Assembly: GCA_019426215.1 (NCBI GenBank)
Contig: CM033391.1
Location: 11,458,708 to 11,522,707, forward strand
DNA length: 64,000 nt
Origin: Buddleja alternifolia
Taxonomy: Eukaryota; Streptophyta; Magnoliopsida; Lamiales; Scrophulariaceae
Direction: 5' to 3'
Part shown: positions 54,901 to 63,341 of the stretch, one piece after another
How the letters are laid out: every line of letters begins with the position of its first letter
How positions within the stretch are numbered: the stretch's first letter is position 1
Notes under the pieces: model-generated
What the model saw: the letters and a program-made list of their open reading frames with translations, nothing else
Databases searched by the model: none
What the model was told of the DNA's origin: nothing
Program-made: the position numbers and the translations under genes

Positions 54901-56434
54901 CATTACAAAGATGTAATCCTTCTTGGATACATACTCCAATTAATTTACCATAGGTATAATTATCATAAGGAATAGATATTAAATCACCTCGTAAATTCCT
55001 TCTAACTCTTTCAGCAAATAAATGAGGTAACCCATCAATAAATTTAGATTTCCAATGAGAACTATTACTTTCAGGTAGTTCCATGACTCTACTTAGAAAA
55101 GTATCTTTATACCATCTAAAATCTGTTAGTGTTTTACACTTAAGATTTTGTAATAATGTTCTAATTGTTTCACTATTATCAGAATATCTTCCAGTAAAAT
55201 GTTCAACAATGTTAACTATTAAAGTATATACTGAATTTTCAACTAATTTATTATCTTCCTGTTTAACAGTGTTTAAAATTTCATCTTTATTTGCTTGGGT
55301 TAAATAATGATCCCACCATCCTTTTAATTGACCTGTAAATCCTGCAATTATCATTTTTGCAACAGTCCTATCTGTATTATTATTACTTTTACAAATGGTA
55401 GAATACATAAGCATTCTGTGAACAGCATTATAAATTTGTTTTTCAGTATAACCATCAATATTCCATTCATAAATATTTTTGCCACTATAACTATTACTAA
55501 GAATAAATTCTTGTTCTTCATGTAAAACGTCCATAGGAGAAGGTCTCCTGTAATAATATAACCTTTGACTGGGTTTATTTGCCCATTTTTCCTTATCAAT
55601 TTTATTAATTGTATCAACATTTTTATCTAGTGTATTTATGGTTAATTTCTCCTTTAGTACGTTTTCAACTTTTGATGCAAGTCGTTGAATATTATTATCA
55701 ATACGAGATCCTTCTCTTAAAGTATTATCAAAGTCTTCTTCTAAAGTATTTATTGTTAATTTATCAAATTTGTCTTTTAAGAATTTTTCTAATTCTGTAG
55801 TAGATTTTAATTTAAAATCTCGAATTTCAGGAGGAGGCTGAATACTGGGACTTGCAGTGTGACCTTTTCCATTATGACCAGTATGACTAGTACCAATGAT
55901 TTCAAGATCCTTTTCAGGAAATTTAGATTTATCTATTAATATACTTAGTTTATTTATTCTATCATGTAAAGAAGCTATTTGTTCTCCTAACACATTCAAA
56001 AACATATTAGCATAGTTTTGTTGTTCAATAAGAATATTAATATGTTGACATGTAACTTGTAAAGTATTGTTTTCAAATATTTTTGAAAAGGCAAGAAAAT
56101 TACAGATTTTCCCTTCTTTTTCCATTTGAAATGCTTGTGAAGGAGGATAAATATCTTTATTTATTTGTCCATTTAAAAGTTTATAATTTCTTTCTATTAC
56201 AGCGATATATTGTTCAACATATGTAGACATAAACCATGGAACAAAAGGAATGAGAGTATTTTTCTCAGAACAAGTTTTATAAAATTGTTCTTGTATATAA
56301 ATTTGTTCACTTAGATTAAAATTATCAAAAAACCAATTTCTAAATAATTCCCATCTAGGCAAATTGAATTCTTTTCTAATATTTTGCCTAGCCTGAGAGC
56401 CAGGACTAAAATCAATTTTAGGCCAAAAATCCAT
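51971..56434 (-). CDS. Caulimovirid polyprotein: coat protein, protease, RT, RNase H (1487 codons)
   Basis: An uninterrupted frame. The N-terminal 330 residues are Asn/Lys-rich with coiled-coil segments. A coat-protein-like domain follows (about 330-520, with GQLKGWWDHYL). Then come a Lys-rich stretch, a CCHC knuckle CRKCGRTGHYARNC near 597, an acidic segment, a retropepsin-like protease (ALIDSGADLNV near 868), reverse transcriptase with YIDDILVF near 1212, and RNase H with ETDASEIGYGG near 1360. There is no integrase, which separates it from gypsy elements. The start ATG overlaps the movement-protein stop (TAATG at 56436-56432). In a virus this protein would package and copy the genome. Confidence 0.94.
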   Translation of the reverse strand: MDFWPKIDFSPGSQARQNIRKEFNLPRWELFRNWFFDNFNLSEQIYIQEQFYKTCSEKNTLIPFVPWFMSTYVEQYIAVIERNYKLLNGQINKDIYPPSQAFQMEKEGKICNFLAFSKIFENNTLQVTCQHINILIEQQNYANMFLNVLGEQIASLHDRINKLSILIDKSKFPEKDLEIIGTSHTGHNGKGHTASPSIQPPPEIRDFKLKSTTELEKFLKDKFDKLTINTLEEDFDNTLREGSRIDNNIQRLASKVENVLKEKLTINTLDKNVDTINKIDKEKWANKPSQRLYYYRRPSPMDVLHEEQEFILSNSYSGKNIYEWNIDGYTEKQIYNAVHRMLMYSTICKSNNNTDRTVAKMIIAGFTGQLKGWWDHYLTQANKDEILNTVKQEDNKLVENSVYTLIVNIVEHFTGRYSDNSETIRTLLQNLKCKTLTDFRWYKDTFLSRVMELPESNSSHWKSKFIDGLPHLFAERVRRNLRGDLISIPYDNYTYGKLIGVCIQEGLHLCNEIKLNQQLKRQNLIERKQLGQFCSQFGMDIPSSHKLKPLKEKNKDKKFKYLKRKRKYSQKKWEKKLKRKEEKEENKQAKRKFIVCRKCGRTGHYARNCWTKKKINNLQIGDDIKEKISKILLNSDTDNSETESYSEDSSNSERLKVLDNESIISESESTSEPECEPCSKGQPCINNLENEEYYKILSQFQDMEINVLDSQNIFELLKHIKDSDLRSKIIDQIDNIPTTPSTSINTRNVPEEIITSPEPYSMLEVYKLLKGRQVVNTPTSVNDLMIEINHLKKEINSLKQENKVLDNRISRLEHNSETNSLQEEPIVNMQTLQFSNNNFLNTLEQIMSQKWTVQITLLIDNYFSQEFIALIDSGADLNVIQEGLIPTRYFEKTTHSLSHAGGQKLDISFKLPKAFVCINKTCIPTSFLLVKNISNQVILGSPFITKIYPFITVNKEGIIGTYNNKPIHLKFITKPFTKVLHGMYEQIKVKENQLNFLKNEVCLLTIEDKLQNPKLQDKIKLLHNKFCLEICNDHPNAFWDRKKHIVDLPYENDFDEKNIPTKARPCQMNSEYLELCKKEIESLLSKKLICPSQSPWSCTAFYVNKHAEQERGVPRLVINYKPLNKVLKWIRHPIPNKKDLLDRLYDAVIFSKFDLKSGYWQIQINKADRYKTAFNVPIWHYEWNVMPFGLKNAPSEFQKIMNDIFTPYSEFIIVYIDDILVFSKDIESHFKHLDMFRKIIIQNGLVISKPKMSLFQTNVRFLGHNIEKGNIIPINRSIDFASKFPDEITDKTQLQRFLGSLNYISAYYKNLAEDTAILYDRLKKKPKPWSEQHTNAVKKIKEKVKTLPCLMLANPNWEKIVETDASEIGYGGILKQINPITKQENLIRFHSGKWNNSQKNYATIAKEILAIVKCVLKFQDDLYNQHFVIKTDCKAAKFMFQKDFKHDVSKQMFARWQAHLAPFDFEIIYKKGEDNNLPDFLTREYLS

Positions 56435-57360
56435 TAAAAAGGTGGCATACTCATTTCAGACATTGTCTCCGCCTGCTTAATATTATTAGCATGCTTATTA
56501 TTATATCCTTTTACAATATTGTCTTGATTAATATATAATTCATCAATTCTAGAATCTCTTAACGATTCTTGTGTTTCCTCTTTTTCATCTCTTATTTGAG
56601 AAGTAGATGCCCTCGAAGGAGTTTCAACAATATAATCAATAGGTGAAATATAAGAATGTAAAGATTGGGATCGAGATCTAGATAATTTTGAAGATGGTTC
56701 TAAAAATCTATTTGGATGTTCAAATTGTAAATCTATGGTCCCTTCTTGAGACTGTATTACATCTACCAGATTTGACTGTATTTGTGGTTGTGTAGGTACA
56801 GCTTTTTCAATTATCCAGTGTTCAGGAAAAGCAATTTCTTCCCATTTTATAGATCTCCTTGTAATAATATTAGACTTACTAAAATTTGTTTCAATTAATA
56901 TAGTTTCATGTAAGGGTTTATCAACCTTTTTACAATGAGGATTTAAAGTATACAAAGGTTTATAATAAATTCTATAACAAACACATATAACTTCTGACCC
57001 AGACACATAATTATAACCATGAGTTTTAACATTTAAAGTCAAAGCATCAAGAATATTAACATCAGATAAAGATAATTGTAAATTTGGATAAACATCAAAA
57101 TAAACTGGACCATGGGCCAAACTAGATTGTATAATTCCCATTAAGGATTGTTTCCAATTTAAATTTCTACCATCTCTTAAGGCTGCTATAAAACTTTCAG
57201 GCAAACCTTCTAATGTAAGTGGTTTAAACGCAATTTGCACTAATCCTATATGAAGAAATTTATGAGTTTTCCTATAAGGAAGTATATCTTTTTCACTAAA
57301 TAACTTAATTATCATTTCTTCATTATTCAAGGAAATAGATTGTTCAGTAGTTTTAACCAA
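56434..57360 (-). pseudogene. Viral movement protein-like ORF, N-terminally truncated
   Basis: The frame shows 30K-superfamily movement protein features: FKPLTLEGLPESFIAAL near residue 45 and GPVYFDVYPN at about 84-93. The C-terminal third is Ser-rich (SKLSRSRSQSLHSYISP). Such proteins widen plasmodesmata for cell-to-cell spread. There is no ATG at the beginning; the frame is open upstream to 57417 but that stretch belongs to the inverted leader segment. The true 5' end has been replaced, and a probable N-terminal piece lies in opposite orientation at about 57566-57690. The stop TAA overlaps the next ATG. Confidence 0.82.
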
Positions 57361-57376
57361 TTGTTTTAAGCCTAAT

Positions 57377-57505
57377 CTTGCAAAAGTATCCTTGTGAGAA
57401 ACTGGGGGTTCCTCGATTTACTACTCCCGGCATTAGGTCCAGTAAATCTTCCATAAGCGCTATCTCTCTTTGGAATCAAGTCTTGTCCCTGGGCGTAGAT
57501 GGTAT
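57377..57505 (+). repeat. 129-bp inverted repeat, right copy (viral leader, plus strand)
   Basis: This leader segment reads in plus orientation and leads straight into a full primer site at 57500. It is a perfect inverted copy of 49420-49548. Confidence 0.95.
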
Positions 57506-57517
57506 CAGAGCCATGTT
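57500..57517 (+). other. Primer-binding site of the second viral fragment
   Basis: TGGTATCAGAGCCATG on the plus strand, complementary to initiator tRNA-Met. It follows the leader as in caulimovirids and is oriented opposite to the main viral ORFs. Confidence 0.85.
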
Positions 57518-57700
57518 TTCAGGGGGAAATCATGTTGGGTAAGGATATAATTTAACACAAAAAACTTGCTTATTGCAATGATTAGAAATCAGGACACTGT
57601 AAAAAATAGTCTCAATCTTGAATTTGAATTACCACAGGATTTAGATCTACTTAATAAGTGGACTATCCCTAGAATTGAACCAAAAACAATTTTATATATT
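57505..57700 (+). pseudogene. Second endogenous pararetrovirus fragment, plus strand
   Basis: Downstream of the primer site the plus strand has a short frame with IRNQDTVKNSLNLEFELPQD and then LLNKWTIPRIEPKTILY, ending near 57690 at a GATGGT/TA repeat. Position and style suggest the start of the viral movement-protein ORF. It is only about 45 codons and lies in the opposite orientation to the rest of the virus, so it is a separate broken fragment. Confidence 0.6.
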
Positions 57701-57821
57701 ATAATGATGATGGTGATGGTGATATATATATATATTCAAATCGGCATATTTTGATGATGATGATGATGACGGTGGCGGCAACGGTGGTGTGGTGGCGGGG
57801 TAATTGGTTTTGTGTGTACTA

Positions 57822-57861
<40 letters not shown>

Positions 57862-58229
57862 AATATATTTTTATAAACTATAAATTAAAAAGTATATATT
57901 TATATATAAAATATGTTTTTAAATTAAATATAATATGTTTAATATGGACGGTTGATATCTTTTAGATCTATGGATGTAGTTAATCAAATTTAAAGAATAT
58001 ATAGATATTAATTTGGACCATCGATTTTATCATATTTGATCCAATGGTTGTTAATCAGGGGCAAAATTATCCAAAAAGATAAAAAAATTATGATCAGTTG
58101 CACTACGCGCGAGTGAGGTGTGTAGGGGGTTAGTGTGTATTTTTCATATGGGGTGTTATGTGAATTTTTATATTACATGGAAGTTTTTGAATAACTAAGA
58201 CTATCACGGGGTAAATGGGATTTAGATCA
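57700..58229. other. Right arm of the Mutator-like element
   Basis: Contains a GATGGT/GATGAT and GGTGGCGG patch (57703-57800), a TA microsatellite (57833-57857), AT-rich sequence, and the right terminal repeat from about 58140. Confidence 0.55.
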
Positions 58230-58237
58230 ATCTAATA

Positions 58238-58950
58238 TGTGAGAGAATATATATACATAAAATACTAACTAAACGCTACAAAATATAAGAGATAGATATT
58301 CGTAAATGCATCACTAATGACAATGCCTCTTCGAAAACGGAATGATTATATATGGGAAGATGGAGAAGAAAAGTCCTTGTCATTTCGAACAAATCAGTCT
58401 AAACATCGGAGAAGATCCAAAGAAGGACGTGGAATTAGACCGAAGAAAGGAAAGACCGAAGACAGGAAAGAGAAGATGACGAGCATTTATATATAATAAA
58501 ACACAATATTTGAAGCTATCCAAGTAAGTGTACATATAAATAGTCTAATTGAAGCCAATTGTGTCATAGAAGTAATTTTTTTGTAGAAGTGTCATATAAG
58601 TAATTATGTTATATTTTTTCAACTAAATATGTATAGATGTAATTATCAATTTTTATCTAAAATAATAATATTCAAAAATTCCAAATAAGTTAGTTACAGA
58701 CAAATATTTGACTATGAATAATTATCTTTTTTTTTATATATATCTTTTTGTTAATAATAGTTGTCAATCATTTATTTAAAGAAAATTATTTTATTAGGAT
58801 CAACAATCACGCATTATACTTTTAAAATTAAATTAATATGACTTAATACTCATATAAAAAGATTGTGTGATGATAATCGCCAAATTTGAATGAAATCACT
58901 CTAAATAAGTAGATAATATAGTGATAAATTTGTTATTTATTAGTCTTTAC
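58238..58950. other. AT-rich intergenic region
   Basis: A purine-rich patch (58345-58480, GAAGA-type words) and AT-rich sequence. No gene supported. Confidence 0.45.
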
Positions 58951-58961
58951 ATAATCAGTAT

Positions 58962-58990
58962 CCCGTGTCGTGGCACGGGATTGCAACTAG
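58962..58990 (+). mobile_element. Possible Helitron 3' end
   Basis: The hairpin CCCGTG...CACGGG (58962-58979) is followed seven bases later by CTAG (58987-58990) and then T. That is the arrangement of a Helitron 3' terminus: a short GC-rich hairpin, the CTRR end, and insertion before T. The 5' terminus (TC after A) could not be located, so the element's extent is unknown. Confidence 0.45.
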
Positions 58991-59290
58991 TAAGAATATG
59001 CAAGTCATTAACTCATACCAATTTATTCAACTTTATATTCTCGTCATAAAGAGGCAAGATTAAACAACATCGTCATTTCTGTTATAATATTTATTTTTAA
59101 TATGCACGAATTTGATCAGTTTCAATTTTAATGTACCCAATTATCTGTAGTTTTAAATTTATTTTTGGATCAGTTCTTTTGATCGAATTTTGTTGATCAT
59201 GGTTGCCATGTTATCAAATCAAAATTGTTTTTCCTGAATTCATATTAAACAAAAAAATTACAATTTTAAGCATTCTTTTATTTGGAATAC
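58991..59290. other. AT-rich intergenic sequence
   Basis: Nothing recognised before the PIF-like MITE. Confidence 0.5.
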
Positions 59291-59293
59291 TAA

Positions 59294-59837
59294 GGCTATG
59301 TTTGTTTGTGTTTTCTAACCCATATTTTTATTTTCAATCTCATTTAAAAATGAAAATACACACTTTACACCATTCTCATCTGAAAATACACTTATTTTCA
59401 TTTCATTTCACTTTATCAAATCACACTCACATTTTTCTTTCTCTCATATCTCCTTCTAAAAGTCTACATTTTTGGCAACGATTGTGGTGTTATAGTGGAA
59501 TAAAATACATGGTTTTAACCTTCATAGGCACGTGCACATTTTAAGACCCATTTTGAATGTTTATAATGCTCTTTTTGGGATCGATTTTTATCATTTTTAC
59601 TTATAAATATATTTACTCAATATATTATTACCTATTATTTTATATATATTATTCACATAATCATTACTTTTAATTAACTCAATCATTTCATACATCCTCA
59701 ATTCATTAATTCCAATAAATTTCAGAAACACAACCAAACATGCCTATATTTTCACACGAAAATAAAAAAACTCATTCTTCCATACATTTTAGAAAATGAC
59801 GGTTGAAAATGAAATGAGAACACATCCAAACAGAGCC
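59294..59837. mobile_element. PIF/Harbinger-like MITE, 544 bp
   Basis: The left end GGCTATGTTTGTTTGTGTTT and the inverted right end GGCTCTGTTTGGATGTGTTC pair, flanked by TAA duplications (59291-59293, 59838-59840). The sequence is AT-rich and has no transposase. Same terminus family as 6274-7972 and 32648-33086. Confidence 0.75.
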
Positions 59838-60057
59838 TAAACTTTTACACTGTTTTATAAGAAAAAATATAATCATTTTCTGTATATAGCACGAGGTTCA
59901 TGGTAGTATTAATATAATATCGGGCTATACAAAATAAATTTATTATAGAATGGCCGAGAAATTCTAAAAAACCAACAGTAAAAATCGTAGCAAAATATAT
60001 ATCTCTTCGGTAGCTACTCAATAACACGGAATAAGAAGTACATTGGACATATCGATA

Positions 60058-60440
60058 TCATCTAATTTCATCTTCGGTAGTATTCGGATGCTACCGCTAA
60101 AATCAATTTATCGGACTATCATCCAATATGTTCTAATATTGTAGGTGATACATATAAAAAAATAGTTGACCAATATATACCCCCCCCCCCCCCCCACATT
60201 CATAATTTAAACCATGATCGAGATAGAACTTTTGTGTGTTTCTGTTAACAATATGAATACATAGCAAAATATATATCTCTTTAGTAAGTACATTAGACAT
60301 ATTGATATCATCTAATTTCATCTTCGGTAGTATCCGGATGCTACCGCTAAAATCAATTTATTGGACTATCATCCAATATCTTCTAATATTGTAGGTGATA
60401 CATATAAAAAAATAGTTGATCGGAATATATATTGACCAAT
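60058..60440. repeat. 250-bp tandem duplication
   Basis: 60058-60178 and 60308-60428 share TCATCTAATTTCATCTTCGG and most of the following about 120 bases, with a few substitutions. The spacer begins with a C run (60181-60195). A further copy of the spacer (CATAATTTAAACCATGATCG at 60201) occurs at 61431, beyond an inserted MITE, so the duplicated block is larger and was later split. Confidence 0.85.
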
Positions 60441-60475
60441 ATTTATATATATATATATATATATATATGTATAAA

Positions 60476-61407
60476 GGGGAATGATATTGGCACTCCATAA
60501 GTTACTATAGGAGCTCCAACTTCAAGTTTTATATTAAAATATGACAACAATACTCATAGAGTTTAAAAATACTATAAACTTCAAAATTAAATTCCAAAAC
60601 TATCTTTATGCAATCAAAACAAGCTATTATATTATAGTCACTATTTTATTACATATCAAATAATAAGTACATAGATTTGAAAATTGAACAATTTTTCACA
60701 TTTATATGGAATCATATAACATAAGTCCGTCAATGAAAAATTTGAGCGTCATCCACAATATAACATACATAGATAGTCAACTAAAAAATAACAAAACATC
60801 GAACTTCAAATGAAAATCACCTCATTTTGATGGTATATTGGTATCAATCCATCAATTTTATGTAATTTATAATAATAGTCAATCATGGTTTAGCATAAAT
60901 TAATGCTTAAGTTATAAGTCCCTACTACAAGTTATTAGCATAAATTAATGTTTAAGTAAGTCCCTACTAAAAGTTAGACGACGACGATGATGATGATAAT
61001 AATAATAGTGATGATGATGATGATGATGTTAGAAGTAGCTAATAATTTCTTAAGTCGTATACAAGAGAAAAAGTATATAAATATATATTTTATATTTGAA
61101 TGCCCAAAATAATAGTAATAAAAGAATTATTCTTTATGCATTGCTTTGATGCTCTTAAATTGATAGTTTTCTGCTTGCATACATTTATATGTATCGTCCA
61201 ATTACAGATTCATAAAACAATTATTTGAAAAAAATTAAGAAATATGAAAATATTGATTTGATTATTAAAAGGCATATTTATCTTGTAGATTTTGAGCAAT
61301 TGACTTCTTTTTTTTAACAATATAATGGGCACTAATGTCATTTTCCTAGAGAGAGAAAGAAAAGTGGAGCTTCTATAGTAATTTGTGGAGCTTCAATATC
61401 ATTTCCC
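60476..61407. mobile_element. Mutator-like MITE, 0.9 kb
   Basis: The left end GGGGAATGATATTGGCACTC and the inverted right end GGGAAATGATATTGAAGCTC pair, continuing with ACTATAGGAGCTCC against ACTATAGAAGCTCC. It is the same family as 41187-43103. It lies in a TA repeat, which hides the target duplication. No transposase. Confidence 0.72.
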
Positions 61408-62277
61408 ATATATATACACACACCCCTATTCATAATTTAAACCATGATCGAGATAGAACTTTTCTGTGTTTCTGTTAACAATATGAATAAGTGGAAGAAA
61501 AAGAGGCGAATATTGTGTACTTCAGAATAATATTGTACTCCACGTCAAATTATCAAATTTCATAACCCAAATTTGATCATAAAAGAAATGATGAACAACG
61601 GAATACAAGTTAGTTTTGTCTAATAAAATAAGTTTCAATATATTTTCAAAATCAGAGGGTATTTAAGTTAATTGCTCAATATAAAAATTGAGAAGGAATG
61701 CAATTATCATTTATGGAAGTCCAAATATGAATTCCATTTTACAAAATAATCAACTAATTTATTTCTTTTCCATTTTGCTAAGTGTAGATCAAGATTAATA
61801 GTGACAGTCAATTTAGATGAAAAGATTGGCCAAATGAAGTGTAATTTCTAGCAGCGAAGATGTGGCCGCAAAATTTAGAGGTCTAGATACAAATTCAACA
61901 AAAATGTTTTCCACTTTATTTTCTTATAATCGATATTTGTGAGTCATTGATGATTGATTTTTAAATAGTTGTCAGGATATTGTGATTTAGTGATGAATCT
62001 AATTGCTCAATGTTGAAAAATAAAAGATAAGAAAATTAAAAGAGGAAAATCATTAAGCAAGAGTCGGAAAGGAAATAGGAAATACTTATCGAATATTATA
62101 AACCAAAAAAATCCAAATATATAACCGAATCACTGACTAGCATCCATAGGAATACCAAAGTGAAAACTCACCATAGGGAAAAAATAATATTAAAATTGCT
62201 GAATTGTTCCAACTCCTAATGCTTATTATATACTTAAGAGTAAACTGAAAACTAAGGAAAATAACACCAATTCTTCA
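61408..62277. other. Intergenic sequence downstream of the cupin gene
   Basis: Begins with the second copy of the duplicated segment (about 61428-61495). The remainder, including the likely 3' untranslated region of the cupin gene just left of 62278, shows no other feature. Confidence 0.5.
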
Positions 62278-63341
62278 TCAATTTGGTGGTGGGAAGAAGA
62301 TTTCTTCAGCCTTCCTTTTAGAGCTAAACTTCTCCTCCACATCTTGACCAACATTGAAAGAAGCCTGCAGCACTTGTGGAGACAATGCCTTCCAAACTGA
62401 TGTCTTTCCAGCCAAATGAGTGAAAATTGGGCTGCAATGAGAAAAAAAAAATCAAAATCAAAATCTGGAAAAATAAGATCGATATTTACAAGGAACCCCA
62501 CAACATTTTGCTTAATTATATTTATACCCATGTCCAATTTGACAAGAACTGATAAGGGGTGTCAGTGTAATTTGCCAAAAGACAAAGAAACAAGCAAAAG
62601 TAGGTAATTGAGAAACTCACTTGGGGGTAGTGATAATAGAGAACCAATCCATGCCATCAGGATCACAAATCTTCGAGATGACGAAAAACCTAGGAACAAT
62701 GAAAAGATAACCAGCCTTAACAGTCGTCTCCAAAACACGCTTTCCATCAACCCCGACGACTTGAACCCTGCCACTGCCCCTAACAATATAAGTGACCTGC
62801 AATGCTGAGTCACAAGAGAAACCGGGCGAGCACATGGCCCCACCATCTAGTCTCACGAGATCAGCACCTAGTCCAACCTCCCCAACCAAGGGCAAATTCT
62901 TAGTGTTCAATACAACAACTTTTCCACCATTCTTAATGTCAACATCTAGTGGAGCTTCCTCACAATTCAATGCCATGCCCGTGTAATGTTCCTTTTTGGG
63001 CTCGGGCATTTTGAAGCTCGGGTCGAGCTTGACTATGCCCTTTACGGTTTGTTTGGTGACTAGGGTTTTGACGGTGGCTTCGTCTAAGTCCCATGCTCGG
63101 GAGACGAATTCGGTTGTGAACCCGGTGAAGATGCCGGTGGGGCCGGTTAGGGAGAAGTCGGTGAAGGAACCGGATTTGTGGGCTTTTGAGGTATCACCAA
63201 GGAAGAGGATTGCTAGTTCGGTGTCCTCTTTGTTGTACCACCATGTGGTAACACCGAATGGGAGGGCGATGGCGTCGCCTTTCTTTATTGCGAGCACCTT
63301 CTCTTCTTTCTCAGGAAGGATGATTCCAGCCACTCCACTAC
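62278..63341 (-). CDS. RmlC-like cupin protein (11S globulin/glutelin-like), partial, spliced
   Basis: Two exons are visible: 63341-62621 and 62431-62278, joined by an intron with GTGAGT donor (62620) and TTGCAG acceptor (62432); the codon across the junction becomes Asn. The upstream exon border is a TTAG acceptor at 63342, so at least one 5' exon is outside the window. The protein (IILPEKEEKVLAIKKGDAIALPFG on through two cupin barrels; GSGRVQVVG and GYLFIVPRFFV in the second) matches the cytosolic cupin family of Arabidopsis At2g28680/At1g07750, related to 11S seed globulins but not shown to be a storage protein. The end EEIFFPPPN then TGA is the expected C-terminus. The frame is intact, with no sign of decay. 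Confidence 0.94.

Larger units (their letters stand above)
49420..57376 (-). mobile_element. Endogenous caulimovirid (pararetrovirus), about 8 kb
   Basis: On the minus strand: movement protein-like ORF, long polyprotein ORF, a 122-codon ORF, a 486-codon ORF, then promoter, poly(A) signal, leader and a primer-site remnant ending at 49420. The order and size fit the genome of a Caulimoviridae member opened at the primer site. There is no integrase and no LTR, so this is not a retrotransposon. Such copies enter chromosomes by illegitimate recombination. I cannot assign the genus: the movement protein is a separate ORF from the polyprotein, unlike Petuvirus. The main ORFs are open, but the movement-protein ORF lacks its beginning. 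Confidence 0.88.
48734..58229. mobile_element. Mutator-like element (9.5 kb) bounding an endogenous pararetrovirus
   Basis: The left end GAGTTAAATCCCACTTACCC and the inverted right end GATCTAAATCCCATTTACCC align for about 85 bp with gaps (GTGATA, TTATTCAAAAA, TTCACA and ACACCCC blocks shared). The flanks repeat ATCTAATA (48726-48733, 58230-58237); allowing one mismatch gives nine bases, as Mutator elements make. No transposase is present. Inside the arms are 0.7 kb on the left and 0.5 kb on the right of non-viral sequence, and the viral insertion in the middle. Confidence 0.65.

Noticed and set aside
27930..60195. C or G runs (27930, 34241, 39587, 60181) as functional quadruplex sites
   Set aside because: Single homopolymer tracts of uncertain length, prone to sequencing error; no pattern of four tracts supports a specific claim.
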